Positions 8,311 through 17,066 of a DNA stretch of 64,000 nt are shown here, one piece after another. The position numbers and the translations under genes are program-made. Below the pieces are notes generated by a model that was not told the DNA's origin, did no database searches, and was given only the letters and a program-made list of their open reading frames with translations. The DNA comes from Elusimicrobiota bacterium (GTDB taxonomy: Bacteria; Elusimicrobiota; UBA8919), in contig DMMW01000084.1 of the NCBI GenBank assembly GCA_003452965.1, positions 1-64,000 on the forward strand, written 5' to 3'. Numbering within the stretch: the first letter of the stretch is position 1; each line of letters begins with the position of its first letter.

Positions 8311-8877
8311 ATGAAACCGGGTATACCAATCGTTATTTCAGCACCTTCAGGTGCAGGTAAAACTACTATAGTTAATCTTATACTTAAAAGAATTAAAGGT
8401 CTGAAATATTCCATATCGACAACAACTCGGCCGCCTTCAAAAAATGAAAAAAACGGCAGGGACTATTACTTTCTGTCAAAAAAAGAGTTTTTAAATAAAA
8501 GGAAAGCAAGGAAATTCATTGAAACAGCCATAGTACACGGATATTATTACGGAACACTTAAAGAAAAACTTGATAATAACCTTAAGAAGGGCAAAGATGT
8601 AGTATTGAATATTGATGTAAAAGGTGCATTAAATGTAAAAAAAATATATCCGGAGTCGTTGTTGATTTTCGTTATTCCACCTTCAATGAAAGTGCTTGAA
8701 GATAGATTGAGAAAACGCCATCGTGATTCCGAACAGGAAATAAAAAAACGGTTAAAGAATGCAAAAATGGAAATGGAATATAGAAAGTATTATGATTATA
8801 TAGTAGTGAATGATTCGCTGGAGAAAGCGTTTAACGAAATAAAGAACATTATTAAAGAGAGGATGAAAAATGACTGA
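8311..8877 (+). CDS. gmk: guanylate kinase
   Basis: Converts GMP to GDP with ATP. The 188-residue protein has the P-loop APSGAGKTT (residues 10-18), the GMP-binding 'NGRDYYFLSKKEF' and 'HGYYYGT' segments and an 'RLRKRHRDSE' lid, all in the expected order. It begins a group with coaC and coaB (gmk-coaBC is a common neighbourhood; rpoZ, often found between them, is absent here). It overlaps coaC by 8 bp. The lack of a ribosome-binding site and the promoter position suggest a leaderless start. Confidence 0.95.
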   Translation: MKPGIPIVISAPSGAGKTTIVNLILKRIKGLKYSISTTTRPPSKNEKNGRDYYFLSKKEFLNKRKARKFIETAIVHGYYYGTLKEKLDNNLKKGKDVVLNIDVKGALNVKKIYPESLLIFVIPPSMKVLEDRLRKRHRDSEQEIKKRLKNAKMEMEYRKYYDYIVVNDSLEKAFNEIKNIIKERMKND

Positions 8878-9418
8878 TTTAAAAAATAAGAATATCATCA
8901 TAGGAATTAGCGGTTCAATTGCGGCATATAAGTCATGCGAGATTATACGTCTGTTGATTAAATCAGGTGCATCAGTTATCCCTGTTATGACAAAAAATGC
9001 ATCGGAATTCATAACGCCGCTTACTATCCAGACATTATCAAGGAATAAAGTATATATCAATATGTTTTCTATAGATTTTGACTGGGAAATTGAGCACGTA
9101 TCAATAGCGAAAAAATCCGATTTATTTTTAATTGCACCTGCAACAGCCAATATTATAGCAAAGATTGCATCCGGGATAGCCGATGACGCCCTCACGACAC
9201 TTGCACTTTCCGTCAAATGCCCGATAGTGTTCTGTCCTGCAATGAATTCTGAGATGTATAAGAATCCTATCACACAAAAAAACATCTTATATCTCAAGGG
9301 AATCGGTTGCAAATTTATTGGTCCTGAAAAAGGTGAACTCGCCTGTTGTGATAAAGATATCGGCAGAATGTCCGAGCCAGACAAAATCATATCTGAATTA
9401 AATAAATATATAAAATGA
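8870..9418 (+). CDS. coaC: phosphopantothenoylcysteine decarboxylase (CoaC half, flavoprotein)
   Basis: FMN-dependent decarboxylase of coenzyme A synthesis. Family signs in the 182 residues are 'IIIGISGSIAAYKS' at the N-terminus, the catalytic histidine in 'EIEHVSIAKKSD', 'LIAPATANIIAKIASGIADD' and the 'PAMNSEMYKNP' substrate motif. In most bacteria this domain is fused to CoaB as one ~400-residue Coa BC protein. Here the two halves are separate genes overlapping by 4 bp (ATGA), so they are translationally coupled. The split is clean, with complete domains on both sides, so it is not a recent frameshift. Confidence 0.92.
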   Translation: MTDLKNKNIIIGISGSIAAYKSCEIIRLLIKSGASVIPVMTKNASEFITPLTIQTLSRNKVYINMFSIDFDWEIEHVSIAKKSDLFLIAPATANIIAKIASGIADDALTTLALSVKCPIVFCPAMNSEMYKNPITQKNILYLKGIGCKFIGPEKGELACCDKDIGRMSEPDKIISELNKYIK

Positions 9419-10047
9419 AAAAGAAAGTTGTTTTGATAACAGCGGGTCCTACAAAGGAATATATTGATCCTATAAGGTTTATTTCTAATGATTCTTCCGG
9501 CAAAATGGGTTATCTTTTAGCGGAGGAATCTAAGAAATTAGGGGATGTAATTTTAATTAGCGGCCCGACCTGTCTAAAACCGCCTAAAGGAATAAAATTT
9601 ATCAAAGTTATTTCCGCCTCGGAAATGTTTAATCAGGTTAAAAAATATTTTAACAAATGCGATGTTTTTATTTCTTGTGCCGCGGTAAGCGACTATAAGG
9701 TAAAAAATGCATCTAAAGATAAGATAAAGAAAACAATCGGGAAACTAAAATTGGAATTGATATCTAATCCGGATATTCTTCTTGAAGTTTCAAAAGAAAA
9801 ATATAATAATAAAAGGATTCTTGTTGGTTTTGCACTTGAAACTAATAATTTGATTAAAAATGCGCAAAATAAGTTTATTAAGAAAAAGTTGGATATCATA
9901 ATTGCAAACGAGCCAAGCACAATCAATAGTGACAGAAGCAAAGGCGCTATTATAACCGAAGATAAAATTAAAAAATTCAAAAGCATTTCAAAAAAGTCTT
10001 TAGCTGAAATAATTATTGGTGATATAAGAGGAGTATTAACACGCTGA
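9415..10047 (+). CDS. coaB: phosphopantothenate-cysteine ligase (CoaB half)
   Basis: Joins cysteine to 4'-phosphopantothenate in coenzyme A synthesis. The 210 residues show 'LITAGPTKEYIDPIRFISN', 'SSGKMGYLLAEE', 'ISCAAVSDYKV' and the 'LVGFALET' core with 'KKLDIIIANEP', all hallmarks of the ligase domain. It begins by overlap with coaC and its stop codon overlaps the putative CTG start of the histidine kinase gene, so kinase expression may be coupled to CoA biosynthesis genes. Confidence 0.92.
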   Translation: MKKKVVLITAGPTKEYIDPIRFISNDSSGKMGYLLAEESKKLGDVILISGPTCLKPPKGIKFIKVISASEMFNQVKKYFNKCDVFISCAAVSDYKVKNASKDKIKKTIGKLKLELISNPDILLEVSKEKYNNKRILVGFALETNNLIKNAQNKFIKKKLDIIIANEPSTINSDRSKGAIITEDKIKKFKSISKKSLAEIIIGDIRGVLTR

Positions 10048-11549
10048 ATTTTGATAAATTATCGTTTAAAGCAAAGCTTCTAATAACATTTATTATTGTT
10101 AATACTGTGATTATTATATTCGCAGTGCATATTAAGAACAAGCTATTAAATATAACATTAAAGACCAATATTGCAACTTCAATGGACCATATCGTAGAAA
10201 CGTTCGGTTATATGATAATGAAAGAAGATATAATGTCGGGATTAAACAAGATGCATGAATATGCCAAGAATATTGTTATTGCTCCTGAAACGGAATATAT
10301 TATTTTTTATGATAAAAATGATGATTTTATCACATATAGCGGACGAATAAACTACACAAAAGTCGCTTTAAGAACCGACAATATCTTAAAGTTAAAAAGC
10401 GATATATATAATGTACATAGAGAAATAAAAGGAAAGGAAGGCTTAAAGATAGGTTCTATAAATGTTGGTTTTAACATACGTATTTTTAACGAAATAATAA
10501 AGAGCAATTTGACGACCGGGATAATAATATATTCAGTGTCTTCTTTCATTATAGTAATTATTTTTTATTTTTTACTGAACATTTTTCTTAAACCTTTAAA
10601 ATCACTATATAATGCAGCAAGGTGCGTATCAAAAAAGAATTTCAATTGTTTTGTGCCTGTATCAAAAAAAGATGAATTAGGAGAGATATCCGAACAGTTT
10701 AATATTATGATAAGTGAATTAAATAATTTCTATAATAATCTTGAAGAACAAGTTCAGAACGCCACGGATGATGTCAGAATGCTGAATGCAAAATTAATAG
10801 AACGCAGTATGGAATTGGATAAAATAAATAAGCAACTAATAGAGCTGGATAAGAAAAAATCCAATTTTATTTCCATTGTTGCCCATGATTTAAGAACACC
10901 GCTTACTTCAATAATGGGATATGCAGATACCCTTTTGAACAAAAAGTTAAAAATATCCGAACATAACAGAATTGAATATTTGAATATTATTCAAACAGAA
11001 TCCCACCGACTTTCAAGGTTGATTTCTGATTTTCTTGACATTTCAAAAATGGAAACCGGAATAATAAAGTTATATAAAGAAGAAGTAGATATTGTGAAAA
11101 TAACAAAGGAAACTATTGCCAATATAAATATGATTCTAAAAAGCAACAGTATTATACTTGAATCGGATAAAAACATCGGTTCAGTAGAAATAGACAAGGA
11201 CAGGATAATTCAGGTTTTACAGAATATAATATGGAATGCAATTAAGTTTTCTCCAAAAGGTTCAGTTATAAAGGTCAATATAAGTAATCATATTTACGGT
11301 ATAAGAGTGGATGTCTTTGATAAAGGACCAGGAATAGCTGACGAATTTAAAGAAAAAATATTTGAAAAATTTTTTACTATAGAAGATGATGTGGTGCGTA
11401 AAAAAACTGGCACCGGTCTGGGGTTATCAATAGCTCATACAATAGTAGAGTTGCACGGTGGTAAGATTTGGGTGGAAAATAATATATCTGGAGGCAGTTG
11501 TTTTTCGTTTTTAATTCCGCATAGGAATGAAGATAAACGGGTGAGTTAA
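10044..11549 (+). CDS. membrane sensor histidine kinase, probable CTG start
   Basis: The kinase has a first transmembrane helix (about 10-33), a ~120-residue external sensor region with no recognised fold, a second helix (about 158-180), a HAMP domain, a coiled coil, and a HisKA domain with phospho-acceptor H281 in AHDLRTP. The ATPase N box ('NIIWNAIKFSP'), G1 ('DKGPGIAD') and G2 ('GTGLGLSIA') are complete. The first ATG/GTG/TTG in frame is the GTG at 10107, which would cut helix 1 in half. The frame is open upstream to CTG at 10044, which gives 'NFDKLSFKAKLL' before an intact helix and has AGAGGAG at 10027-10033, so I place the start there. Receiver genes downstream are its likely partners. 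Confidence 0.85.
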   Translation: MNFDKLSFKAKLLITFIIVNTVIIIFAVHIKNKLLNITLKTNIATSMDHIVETFGYMIMKEDIMSGLNKMHEYAKNIVIAPETEYIIFYDKNDDFITYSGRINYTKVALRTDNILKLKSDIYNVHREIKGKEGLKIGSINVGFNIRIFNEIIKSNLTTGIIIYSVSSFIIVIIFYFLLNIFLKPLKSLYNAARCVSKKNFNCFVPVSKKDELGEISEQFNIMISELNNFYNNLEEQVQNATDDVRMLNAKLIERSMELDKINKQLIELDKKKSNFISIVAHDLRTPLTSIMGYADTLLNKKLKISEHNRIEYLNIIQTESHRLSRLISDFLDISKMETGIIKLYKEEVDIVKITKETIANINMILKSNSIILESDKNIGSVEIDKDRIIQVLQNIIWNAIKFSPKGSVIKVNISNHIYGIRVDVFDKGPGIADEFKEKIFEKFFTIEDDVVRKKTGTGLGLSIAHTIVELHGGKIWVENNISGGSCFSFLIPHRNEDKRVS

Positions 11550-11632
11550 TCCGCGTTTATTAAATTCTGCGGGTGTAAGCTCACAGTTCTTCAATATTCA
11601 AGGCAACAGTAAGAATGTAATTGGATTAACAT

Positions 11633-12004
11633 ATGTTAAAAAAAGTGTTAATTGTTGAAGATGAGATAAATATCTCAAATCTGCTTAAGGTAAATTTTTT
11701 AAGTTCCGGTTTTGAGGTTGAGGCTGCATATGACGGTGAAGAAGCATTAATAAAAATGGATGAGTTTAATCCCGATGTTTTAATCCTTGATATCGGGATA
11801 CCAAAAATAAACGGCTGGGAAATATGTGGAAGAGTAAAAAAGAATCCAAAATATAAAAATGTGTTGATTGTATTTCTGACTGCATATACGCAGAAATCCG
11901 ATATTGAAAGGGCTTTTGCGCTTGGTGCAAACATATTCTTTTCAAAACCTTTTGACATACAGGTAATGACAAAAAGAATTGAAGAATCAATCAAGGAACA
12001 TTAA
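11633..12004 (+). CDS. single-domain response regulator (receiver only)
   Basis: A 123-residue CheY-like receiver. The acidic pair is in 'LIVEDE', the phospho-acceptor aspartate in 'VLILDIGIP' (about residue 50), the threonine in 'FLTAYT' and the lysine in 'FSKPFD', so it should be phosphorylatable. There is no output domain. It lies 83 bp after the histidine kinase and 14 bp before a second receiver, suggesting a phosphorelay or diguanylate-signalling module in which receivers pass phosphate or act by protein contact. Confidence 0.9.
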   Translation: MLKKVLIVEDEINISNLLKVNFLSSGFEVEAAYDGEEALIKMDEFNPDVLILDIGIPKINGWEICGRVKKNPKYKNVLIVFLTAYTQKSDIERAFALGANIFFSKPFDIQVMTKRIEESIKEH

Positions 12005-12018
12005 ACGGAGGTGGAATT

Positions 12019-12420
12019 ATGAACAAGAAAAAAATACTGATTGCTGATGATGATCCGAATATTTTACAGTTGCTTAATGTGAATCTTAGAAGTGATAAAT
12101 ATGACGTGATTAGTTGCATCAACGGGGAAACCGCCTTAGAAAAGATTAAAGAGGAAAGGCCGGATTTAGTAATCCTTGATATAATGATGCCGAGAATAGA
12201 CGGCTATACATTAGATTTAGAGCTTAAAGATGAATCTGAGACAAAAGATATACCGGTTATTATTATAACCGGTATGAGTGATACTAAAAGATTATTTGAT
12301 AATACCGAATCTGCAAGATTTATCGCTTGGTTTGAGAAACCATTGGAAATAAATAAATTAGTTGATTGTGTGAATGGATATTTCCATGGTTCAAAAAAAT
12401 CACAAAAAGGAAAGAAATAG
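12019..12420 (+). CDS. single-domain response regulator (receiver only)
   Basis: A 133-residue receiver preceded by a strong GGAGGTGG ribosome-binding site. It has 'LIADDDPNI', the aspartate in 'LVILDIMMP', 'IIITGMS' at the switch position and 'WFEKPLE' with the conserved lysine-proline. The C-terminus ends in a basic tail after 'GYFHGS'. As with its neighbour there is no DNA-binding or enzymatic domain. It is probably expressed with the kinase and the next gene (4 bp later). Confidence 0.9.
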   Translation: MNKKKILIADDDPNILQLLNVNLRSDKYDVISCINGETALEKIKEERPDLVILDIMMPRIDGYTLDLELKDESETKDIPVIIITGMSDTKRLFDNTESARFIAWFEKPLEINKLVDCVNGYFHGSKKSQKGKK

Positions 12421-12423
12421 TAT

Positions 12424-13116
12424 ATGAATAATTTAAATAATCTGATAAATCATACTATAAAATATATTCATCAGTTGAAAGCGGAAGATATGGAGCATGT
12501 AATAAAATCAGAGTATAAAGATAAAATTGAACAGGAACTTGGAAAATTATATGAAGTTGTAAAAAATTGTAAAAAATGTCCGCTTTCTAATTCAAGAAAA
12601 AACACCGTATTCGGTGAGGGTAATCAAAAAGCAAAACTTATGTTTGTTGGTGAGGGACCGGGTTTTGATGAGGATCGTCTTGGTAGACCTTTTGTCGGCA
12701 AGGCAGGTAAATTATTGGATGATATAATAACCGTCCCAAAGGCTTTAGGTTTAAAAAGAGCGGATGTATATATAGCCAACATAGTTAAGTGTCATCCGAT
12801 GATAGATCCGTCCCGGCCTGATAAAAGGGGTAATGATAGAAAGCCGAGTAGAGAAGAGGCATCTGCTTGTTTACCTTATCTTGAAAAACAAATTGAACTA
12901 ATAAAACCAAAAGTTATTTGTGCACTTGGCAGTTTTTCTGCAGTAATTTTGACCGGTTTGGATATGCCGATAGGTAAACTTAGAGGCAAATTTTACGATT
13001 ATAAAGGTATAAAAGTAATACCTACATATCATCCCGCTGCACTTTTACGGAATCCTGGTTGGAAAGTTGATACATGGGAAGACATTAAGAAAATAAAAAA
13101 AGAACTGTCATTATAA
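12424..13116 (+). CDS. uracil-DNA glycosylase, family 4 (Fe-S)
   Basis: Removes uracil from deaminated DNA. The 230-residue protein has 'MFVGEGPGFDEDRLGRPFVG' (active-site GEGPG and PFVGKAG), 'IANIVKCHP' and the closing 'TYHPAALLRNPGWK'. Four cysteines for the 4Fe-4S cluster are in place: CKKC near residue 50, the cysteine of KCHP and one in 'ACLPYLEKQ'. An N-terminal helical extension of about 40 residues precedes the domain. It is embedded between signalling genes and priA, giving a small DNA-repair/replication pair. Confidence 0.92.
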   Translation: MNNLNNLINHTIKYIHQLKAEDMEHVIKSEYKDKIEQELGKLYEVVKNCKKCPLSNSRKNTVFGEGNQKAKLMFVGEGPGFDEDRLGRPFVGKAGKLLDDIITVPKALGLKRADVYIANIVKCHPMIDPSRPDKRGNDRKPSREEASACLPYLEKQIELIKPKVICALGSFSAVILTGLDMPIGKLRGKFYDYKGIKVIPTYHPAALLRNPGWKVDTWEDIKKIKKELSL

Positions 13117-13144
13117 AACTTGCCGATTAAAAAAACAATCTAAT

Positions 13145-15079
13145 ATGATTTTAGAAGTGGCGTTACCATTAAATATAAATAGAAATTTTGATTATTTGTC
13201 GGATTTTGAGGTGAAAACCGGCTGTCGTATTATAGTGCCTTTTAACAATAGGAAAATTACCGGGTTTGTAGTTGCAATAAAGAAAAAATCGGATTTGCAT
13301 CTTAAAAAAATATATAAAGTTATAGATAGTGAACCTATAATTACGGATGATATTATTAGCCTTGCGTATTGGATTTCCAAGTATTATTTATGCCCGCTTG
13401 GTTCCGCTTTGAACCTTATTTTGCCAAAAAATGTGAGAATTTCAAAAAAAGTAACCGGACATTTAAACAAACATATAAAAACAATATCCCTGGTAACGCT
13501 TACCGATGAGCAAAAAAATGCAACTGAAAGGATTGTTGATTCTATTAAAAACCGCAGGCAGGCAAATTTCCTTCTATACGGAATAAATGATTCAGGCAAG
13601 ACGGAGATTTATATTAAGGCTATTGAACAATGTATTAATCAGGGCGGTTCAGCTATTTATCTTGTTCCTGATGTTTCGTTAACAAATCAATTCGAAGAAT
13701 TGTTATACGACCGTTTCGGCGATAAATTAGGTCTGTGGCACAGTAATTTAAGCCAGAGAGATAAAAGCATTTTTTTTGCAAAATTGAAGCTCGGGATTAT
13801 TAAAGTTGTTTTAGGCACTCGTTCAGCTATATTTTTGCCTGTAAGAAATCCGAATCTTTTTATTCTGGATGAAGAAGACGACGAATTCTATAAAAATATT
13901 CAAGCGCCGAGATATCATGCACGAGATATTGCCATAAAAAGGGCGGAAATAGTGAACGGTGTAGTAGTCTTTGGTTCAGCAACTCCGTCAATTGAAACAT
14001 ATAATAAAGTGAAGCATAAAACCATAGAGATTCTAAAGTTGTCGGAACGGATAGAAAGAAGACCTCTTCCGAAAGTTACGGTAATAAACCTTAAATATAC
14101 AAAAAGGTTTGCGATATCAAAACCTTTGCAATTTGCAATCCAATCTGCAATATTAAATAAAAAGCAGATTTTTTTATTTATTAACAGACGCGGTTGGGCA
14201 ACATCCGTTAAATGTTCTAATTGCGAGCAAGTTATAAAATGCCCGAAATGTTTGATACCGTTGATTGCCCATAAGAATCAATCAGTTCTTTTATGCCATT
14301 ATTGCGGTTATAAGCAGACTTTTATCAAAAATTGCCCGGATTGTAACGGTAGTATTATTTATTCGGGTTATGGTACGGAAAAGGTTGAAGAAATAGTAAG
14401 GAAATTATTTCCTAATACTAAAATTATTAGAATGGATTCAGATACAAAAGACACACATTTAAAAATATTCCAGACAATGAAATCAGGATATCCCTGTATT
14501 TTAATAGGAACCCAGATAGCTGCAAAAGGATTTGATTTTTCCAACATAACGTTGGTAGGTGTAATAAATGCCAATTCCGGTTTATATTCGGCTGATTTTC
14601 GCGCTGCGGAACGCACATTTTCTATTTTGACGCATTCCATAGGCCGATGCGGAAGGGGGTCGTCTGAAAGCCAGGTAATTATTCAAGCTGATGAACCGGA
14701 ACATTATGCTATAAAGCATGCTGCCGAGTATGATTATGAGAAATTTTTTAATCATGAACTTGAATTTAGAAAAGAATTTTTATGGCCCCCATATAAAAAA
14801 TTAATAAATATAACAATCTTGGGAAAAAAAGAAAAAGATATTATTATTGAATCCGAAAGCATAGTATCGTATCTAAAAGATGAGAAAGATTTAGTTATAT
14901 TGGGACCGGTACCAAAAATTGTTCCTTTTCTCGCAGGTAAGCACAGATGGCAGATTCTGCTGAAAGTGAATGAAAATGATTTTAACGAAATAGCATTAAA
15001 ACTAATGAGAATCATGGAAGCATATCCTAAGAAAGGCGTGAATATGGTTCTTGATGTAGATCCAATAGAAACGGTATAA
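13145..15079 (+). CDS. priA: primosomal replication-restart helicase PriA
   Basis: 3'-5' helicase that reloads the replisome at collapsed forks. The 644 residues include an N-terminal DNA-binding domain, Walker A GINDSGKT (146-153), motif II, GTRSAIF, and eight cysteines binding two zinc ions (CSNC, CPKC, CHYC, CPDC). The C-terminal helicase motifs 'GTEKVEE', 'GTQIAAKGFDF' and 'AAERTFSILTHSIGRCGR' follow. Motif II reads DEEDD (242-246) where the family norm is DEEHD, and Walker A has D149 where glycine is usual. The enzyme is shorter than E. coli PriA (732) mainly in loops. Identity is secure; the motif II change may be lineage-specific. Confidence 0.93.
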   Translation: MILEVALPLNINRNFDYLSDFEVKTGCRIIVPFNNRKITGFVVAIKKKSDLHLKKIYKVIDSEPIITDDIISLAYWISKYYLCPLGSALNLILPKNVRISKKVTGHLNKHIKTISLVTLTDEQKNATERIVDSIKNRRQANFLLYGINDSGKTEIYIKAIEQCINQGGSAIYLVPDVSLTNQFEELLYDRFGDKLGLWHSNLSQRDKSIFFAKLKLGIIKVVLGTRSAIFLPVRNPNLFILDEEDDEFYKNIQAPRYHARDIAIKRAEIVNGVVVFGSATPSIETYNKVKHKTIEILKLSERIERRPLPKVTVINLKYTKRFAISKPLQFAIQSAILNKKQIFLFINRRGWATSVKCSNCEQVIKCPKCLIPLIAHKNQSVLLCHYCGYKQTFIKNCPDCNGSIIYSGYGTEKVEEIVRKLFPNTKIIRMDSDTKDTHLKIFQTMKSGYPCILIGTQIAAKGFDFSNITLVGVINANSGLYSADFRAAERTFSILTHSIGRCGRGSSESQVIIQADEPEHYAIKHAAEYDYEKFFNHELEFRKEFLWPPYKKLINITILGKKEKDIIIESESIVSYLKDEKDLVILGPVPKIVPFLAGKHRWQILLKVNENDFNEIALKLMRIMEAYPKKGVNMVLDVDPIETV

Positions 15080-15198
15080 AATATTCTACCTAAAGAGAAT
15101 AATAAAAGCATTCAAAACTATTTTTGATGGAATATGATTTAACAACGAGCTTTAATCTGTACAATCAGTGATTGTTACAGCAATCATATAGTAATATT

Positions 15199-16242
15199 AT
15201 GTTAAGTGAATTAGATAAAATAACAAATACTGACTTTTTAAATGCCGATTGCAATAAGACAAAAGCAAAACCGCCGAAAATATTAATAATAGATGACGAT
15301 TCTTCAGTTGTTGAATTGCTAAAAATTAATCTTGAGAGTTCCGGTTATCAGGTCAATTATATATATGACGGTAAAACAGCATTGGAAATAATAGAAAAGG
15401 AAAAATATGACTTAATAATTTTAGATATAATGCTTCCGGAAGTAAACGGATATAGGATATGTCAGTATTTAAGAAGGAAAAGGACAAACTTTTTTACTCC
15501 TATAATTATATTGTCGGCAAAGGATAAGTTGTTTGATAAAATGAAGGGATTAAGGTTGGGTGCCGACGATTATATTTCTAAGCCTTTTGATGTTCAAGAA
15601 TTGGTAATTAAAGTTGATGCAATCTTGAAGAGGACAATGCATATTCTATCCGCCAATCCATTGACATATTTGCCCGGAAATGCCAGTATCGTACAAGAAG
15701 TAAACAGCAGACTGAATAACGATGAAAAGTTTGCATTTGCGTATATTGATATAAATAATTTTAAGGCATATAATGATAGATACGGATTTAATAAAGGAGA
15801 CAGGGTTATTAAATATGTTGCGGACAGTCTTAGAAGAATTGTGAGATATAATGAATTTATAGGACACATTGGCGGCGATGATTTTGTCCTGATTAGTAAA
15901 CCGGAATATGCCGAGACAAATTGTCGAAAAATAATTGAATTATTTGACAACGTAGTTGAAAAGTTTTACAGCTTAGAAGATGCAAAAAAAGGTTGCATAG
16001 TAGAAAAAAACAGACTTGGCAAGAAACAAAAATTCAAACTAATGTCTTTGTCAATCGGTATTGTTACGAATGAAAATATTAATGTTAGACATTATGGAGA
16101 GATTGTGGAATTAGCTACAGAGACAAAAATGTTCGCAAAATTGGATGGTAAGGGTAGAAAAAGCTGTTACATTTTCAATAGGAGAAAAAATATTAAAGAT
16201 TTGGAATATGCAAAACAACAAACAAAAAATATTAGTAGTTGA
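15199..16242 (+). CDS. response regulator with receiver and GGDEF-like domain
   Basis: A complete receiver domain (phospho-acceptor in 'LIILDIMLPE', 'GLRLGADDYISKPFD') is followed by a linker and a GGDEF domain whose signature reads GGDDF. This resembles PleD-type diguanylate cyclases. The RxxD inhibitory site normally found just before the signature is not visible. The domain is otherwise complete ('YIDINNFKAYNDRYGF', 'KGDRVI'). Whether it makes cyclic di-GMP or acts as a degenerate partner is open. I chose ATG 15199; a TTG at 15172 would add nine residues, and neither has a clear ribosome-binding site. Its last 35 bp overlap the next gene. Confidence 0.82.
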   Translation: MLSELDKITNTDFLNADCNKTKAKPPKILIIDDDSSVVELLKINLESSGYQVNYIYDGKTALEIIEKEKYDLIILDIMLPEVNGYRICQYLRRKRTNFFTPIIILSAKDKLFDKMKGLRLGADDYISKPFDVQELVIKVDAILKRTMHILSANPLTYLPGNASIVQEVNSRLNNDEKFAFAYIDINNFKAYNDRYGFNKGDRVIKYVADSLRRIVRYNEFIGHIGGDDFVLISKPEYAETNCRKIIELFDNVVEKFYSLEDAKKGCIVEKNRLGKKQKFKLMSLSIGIVTNENINVRHYGEIVELATETKMFAKLDGKGRKSCYIFNRRKNIKDLEYAKQQTKNISS

Positions 16243-16972
16243 TGATGATAAAAGCATTTTAAAACTGCTTGAAATAAACCTGAAAATGGAAGGATACGGG
16301 GTGTTTACTGCCATGGACGGGTTGGAAGGTATAGAGAAATTTAGAAAAAATAAACCTGATTTAATTATTGTAGATTTAAAAATGCCTGTTATGGATGGTT
16401 ACCATTTTTGCTGGAACGTATTATATGAAGACGGTTTGTATGTATCTCCAACACCAAAAATCATTATACTTTCAGCAAGAGATGAAAAATTGGATAAGGG
16501 AATCTCAAAAAAAATAGGAGTAAGCGAGTATATAGCTAAACCGTTTGAAATGGAGACGGTTATAAATAAAGTAAAAAGTCTATTGGAGAGTGAAACTATG
16601 GAGAATAAGAAAAAAATTATTATTATTGATGATGATCCTAATATTGCTGAATTAATAATGGCGAATCTACCTTCGGATAAATATGAATATATCACAGCTT
16701 TTGACGGTATTGAGGGTTCAAAAATAATTGAAACTAAGAAACCGGACCTAATTATATTGGATTTGCTTATGCCGGGAAAGACTGGATATGAAGTCTGTTC
16801 GGATATAAAAACAAATCCTGCTACCCAAAAGATACCGGTAATTTTGCTTACGAAAAAACGCGAGCATAAAGATCGTTACATCGGCACCGTTTTTCTTAAG
16901 GCAGATGAATATATTCCCAAACCTTTCGTTATGGATGAACTGCTGAAAAAAATAGAAAAATTAATAGGATAG
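16208..16972 (+). CDS. double-receiver response regulator (REC-REC)
   Basis: Two CheY-like domains in tandem, residues ~5-125 and ~135-254. Both keep the acidic pair (VVDDDKS; IIDDDPN), the aspartate (LIIVDLKMP; LIILDLLMP) and the lysine-proline (IAKPFE; IPKPFV), so both should be phosphorylatable. There is no output domain. The ATG at 16208 (MQNNKQK) is preferred because the frame upstream overlaps the GGDEF gene deeply and adds no homologous sequence. It overlaps the GGDEF gene by 35 bp and probably shares its mRNA. Tandem receivers often serve as phosphorelay scaffolds. Confidence 0.85.
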   Translation: MQNNKQKILVVDDDKSILKLLEINLKMEGYGVFTAMDGLEGIEKFRKNKPDLIIVDLKMPVMDGYHFCWNVLYEDGLYVSPTPKIIILSARDEKLDKGISKKIGVSEYIAKPFEMETVINKVKSLLESETMENKKKIIIIDDDPNIAELIMANLPSDKYEYITAFDGIEGSKIIETKKPDLIILDLLMPGKTGYEVCSDIKTNPATQKIPVILLTKKREHKDRYIGTVFLKADEYIPKPFVMDELLKKIEKLIG

Positions 16973-17031
16973 AGAGGTAACTTAAGATTGCAGATTTTAA
17001 GATTGAAACATTTCTTAAAACTAATTATTTA

Positions 17032-17059
17032 TTGACATTAATTAGCAATAAAGTATAAT
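17032..17059 (+). promoter_or_regulatory. consensus promoter giving a probably leaderless def mRNA
   Basis: TTGACA (17032-17037) and TATAAT (17054-17059) are both perfect and 16 bp apart. The predicted start site at about 17066 coincides with the ATG of def at 17067. There is no Shine-Dalgarno sequence upstream of that ATG or of the next in-frame ATG at 17076. Confidence 0.78.
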
Positions 17060-17066
17060 TTGATTT

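Noticed and set aside
9411..9420. coaC/coaB as a frameshifted fusion gene
   Set aside because: Both halves are complete, with a proper ATGA overlap and starts at domain boundaries, so separate genes fit better than an error.
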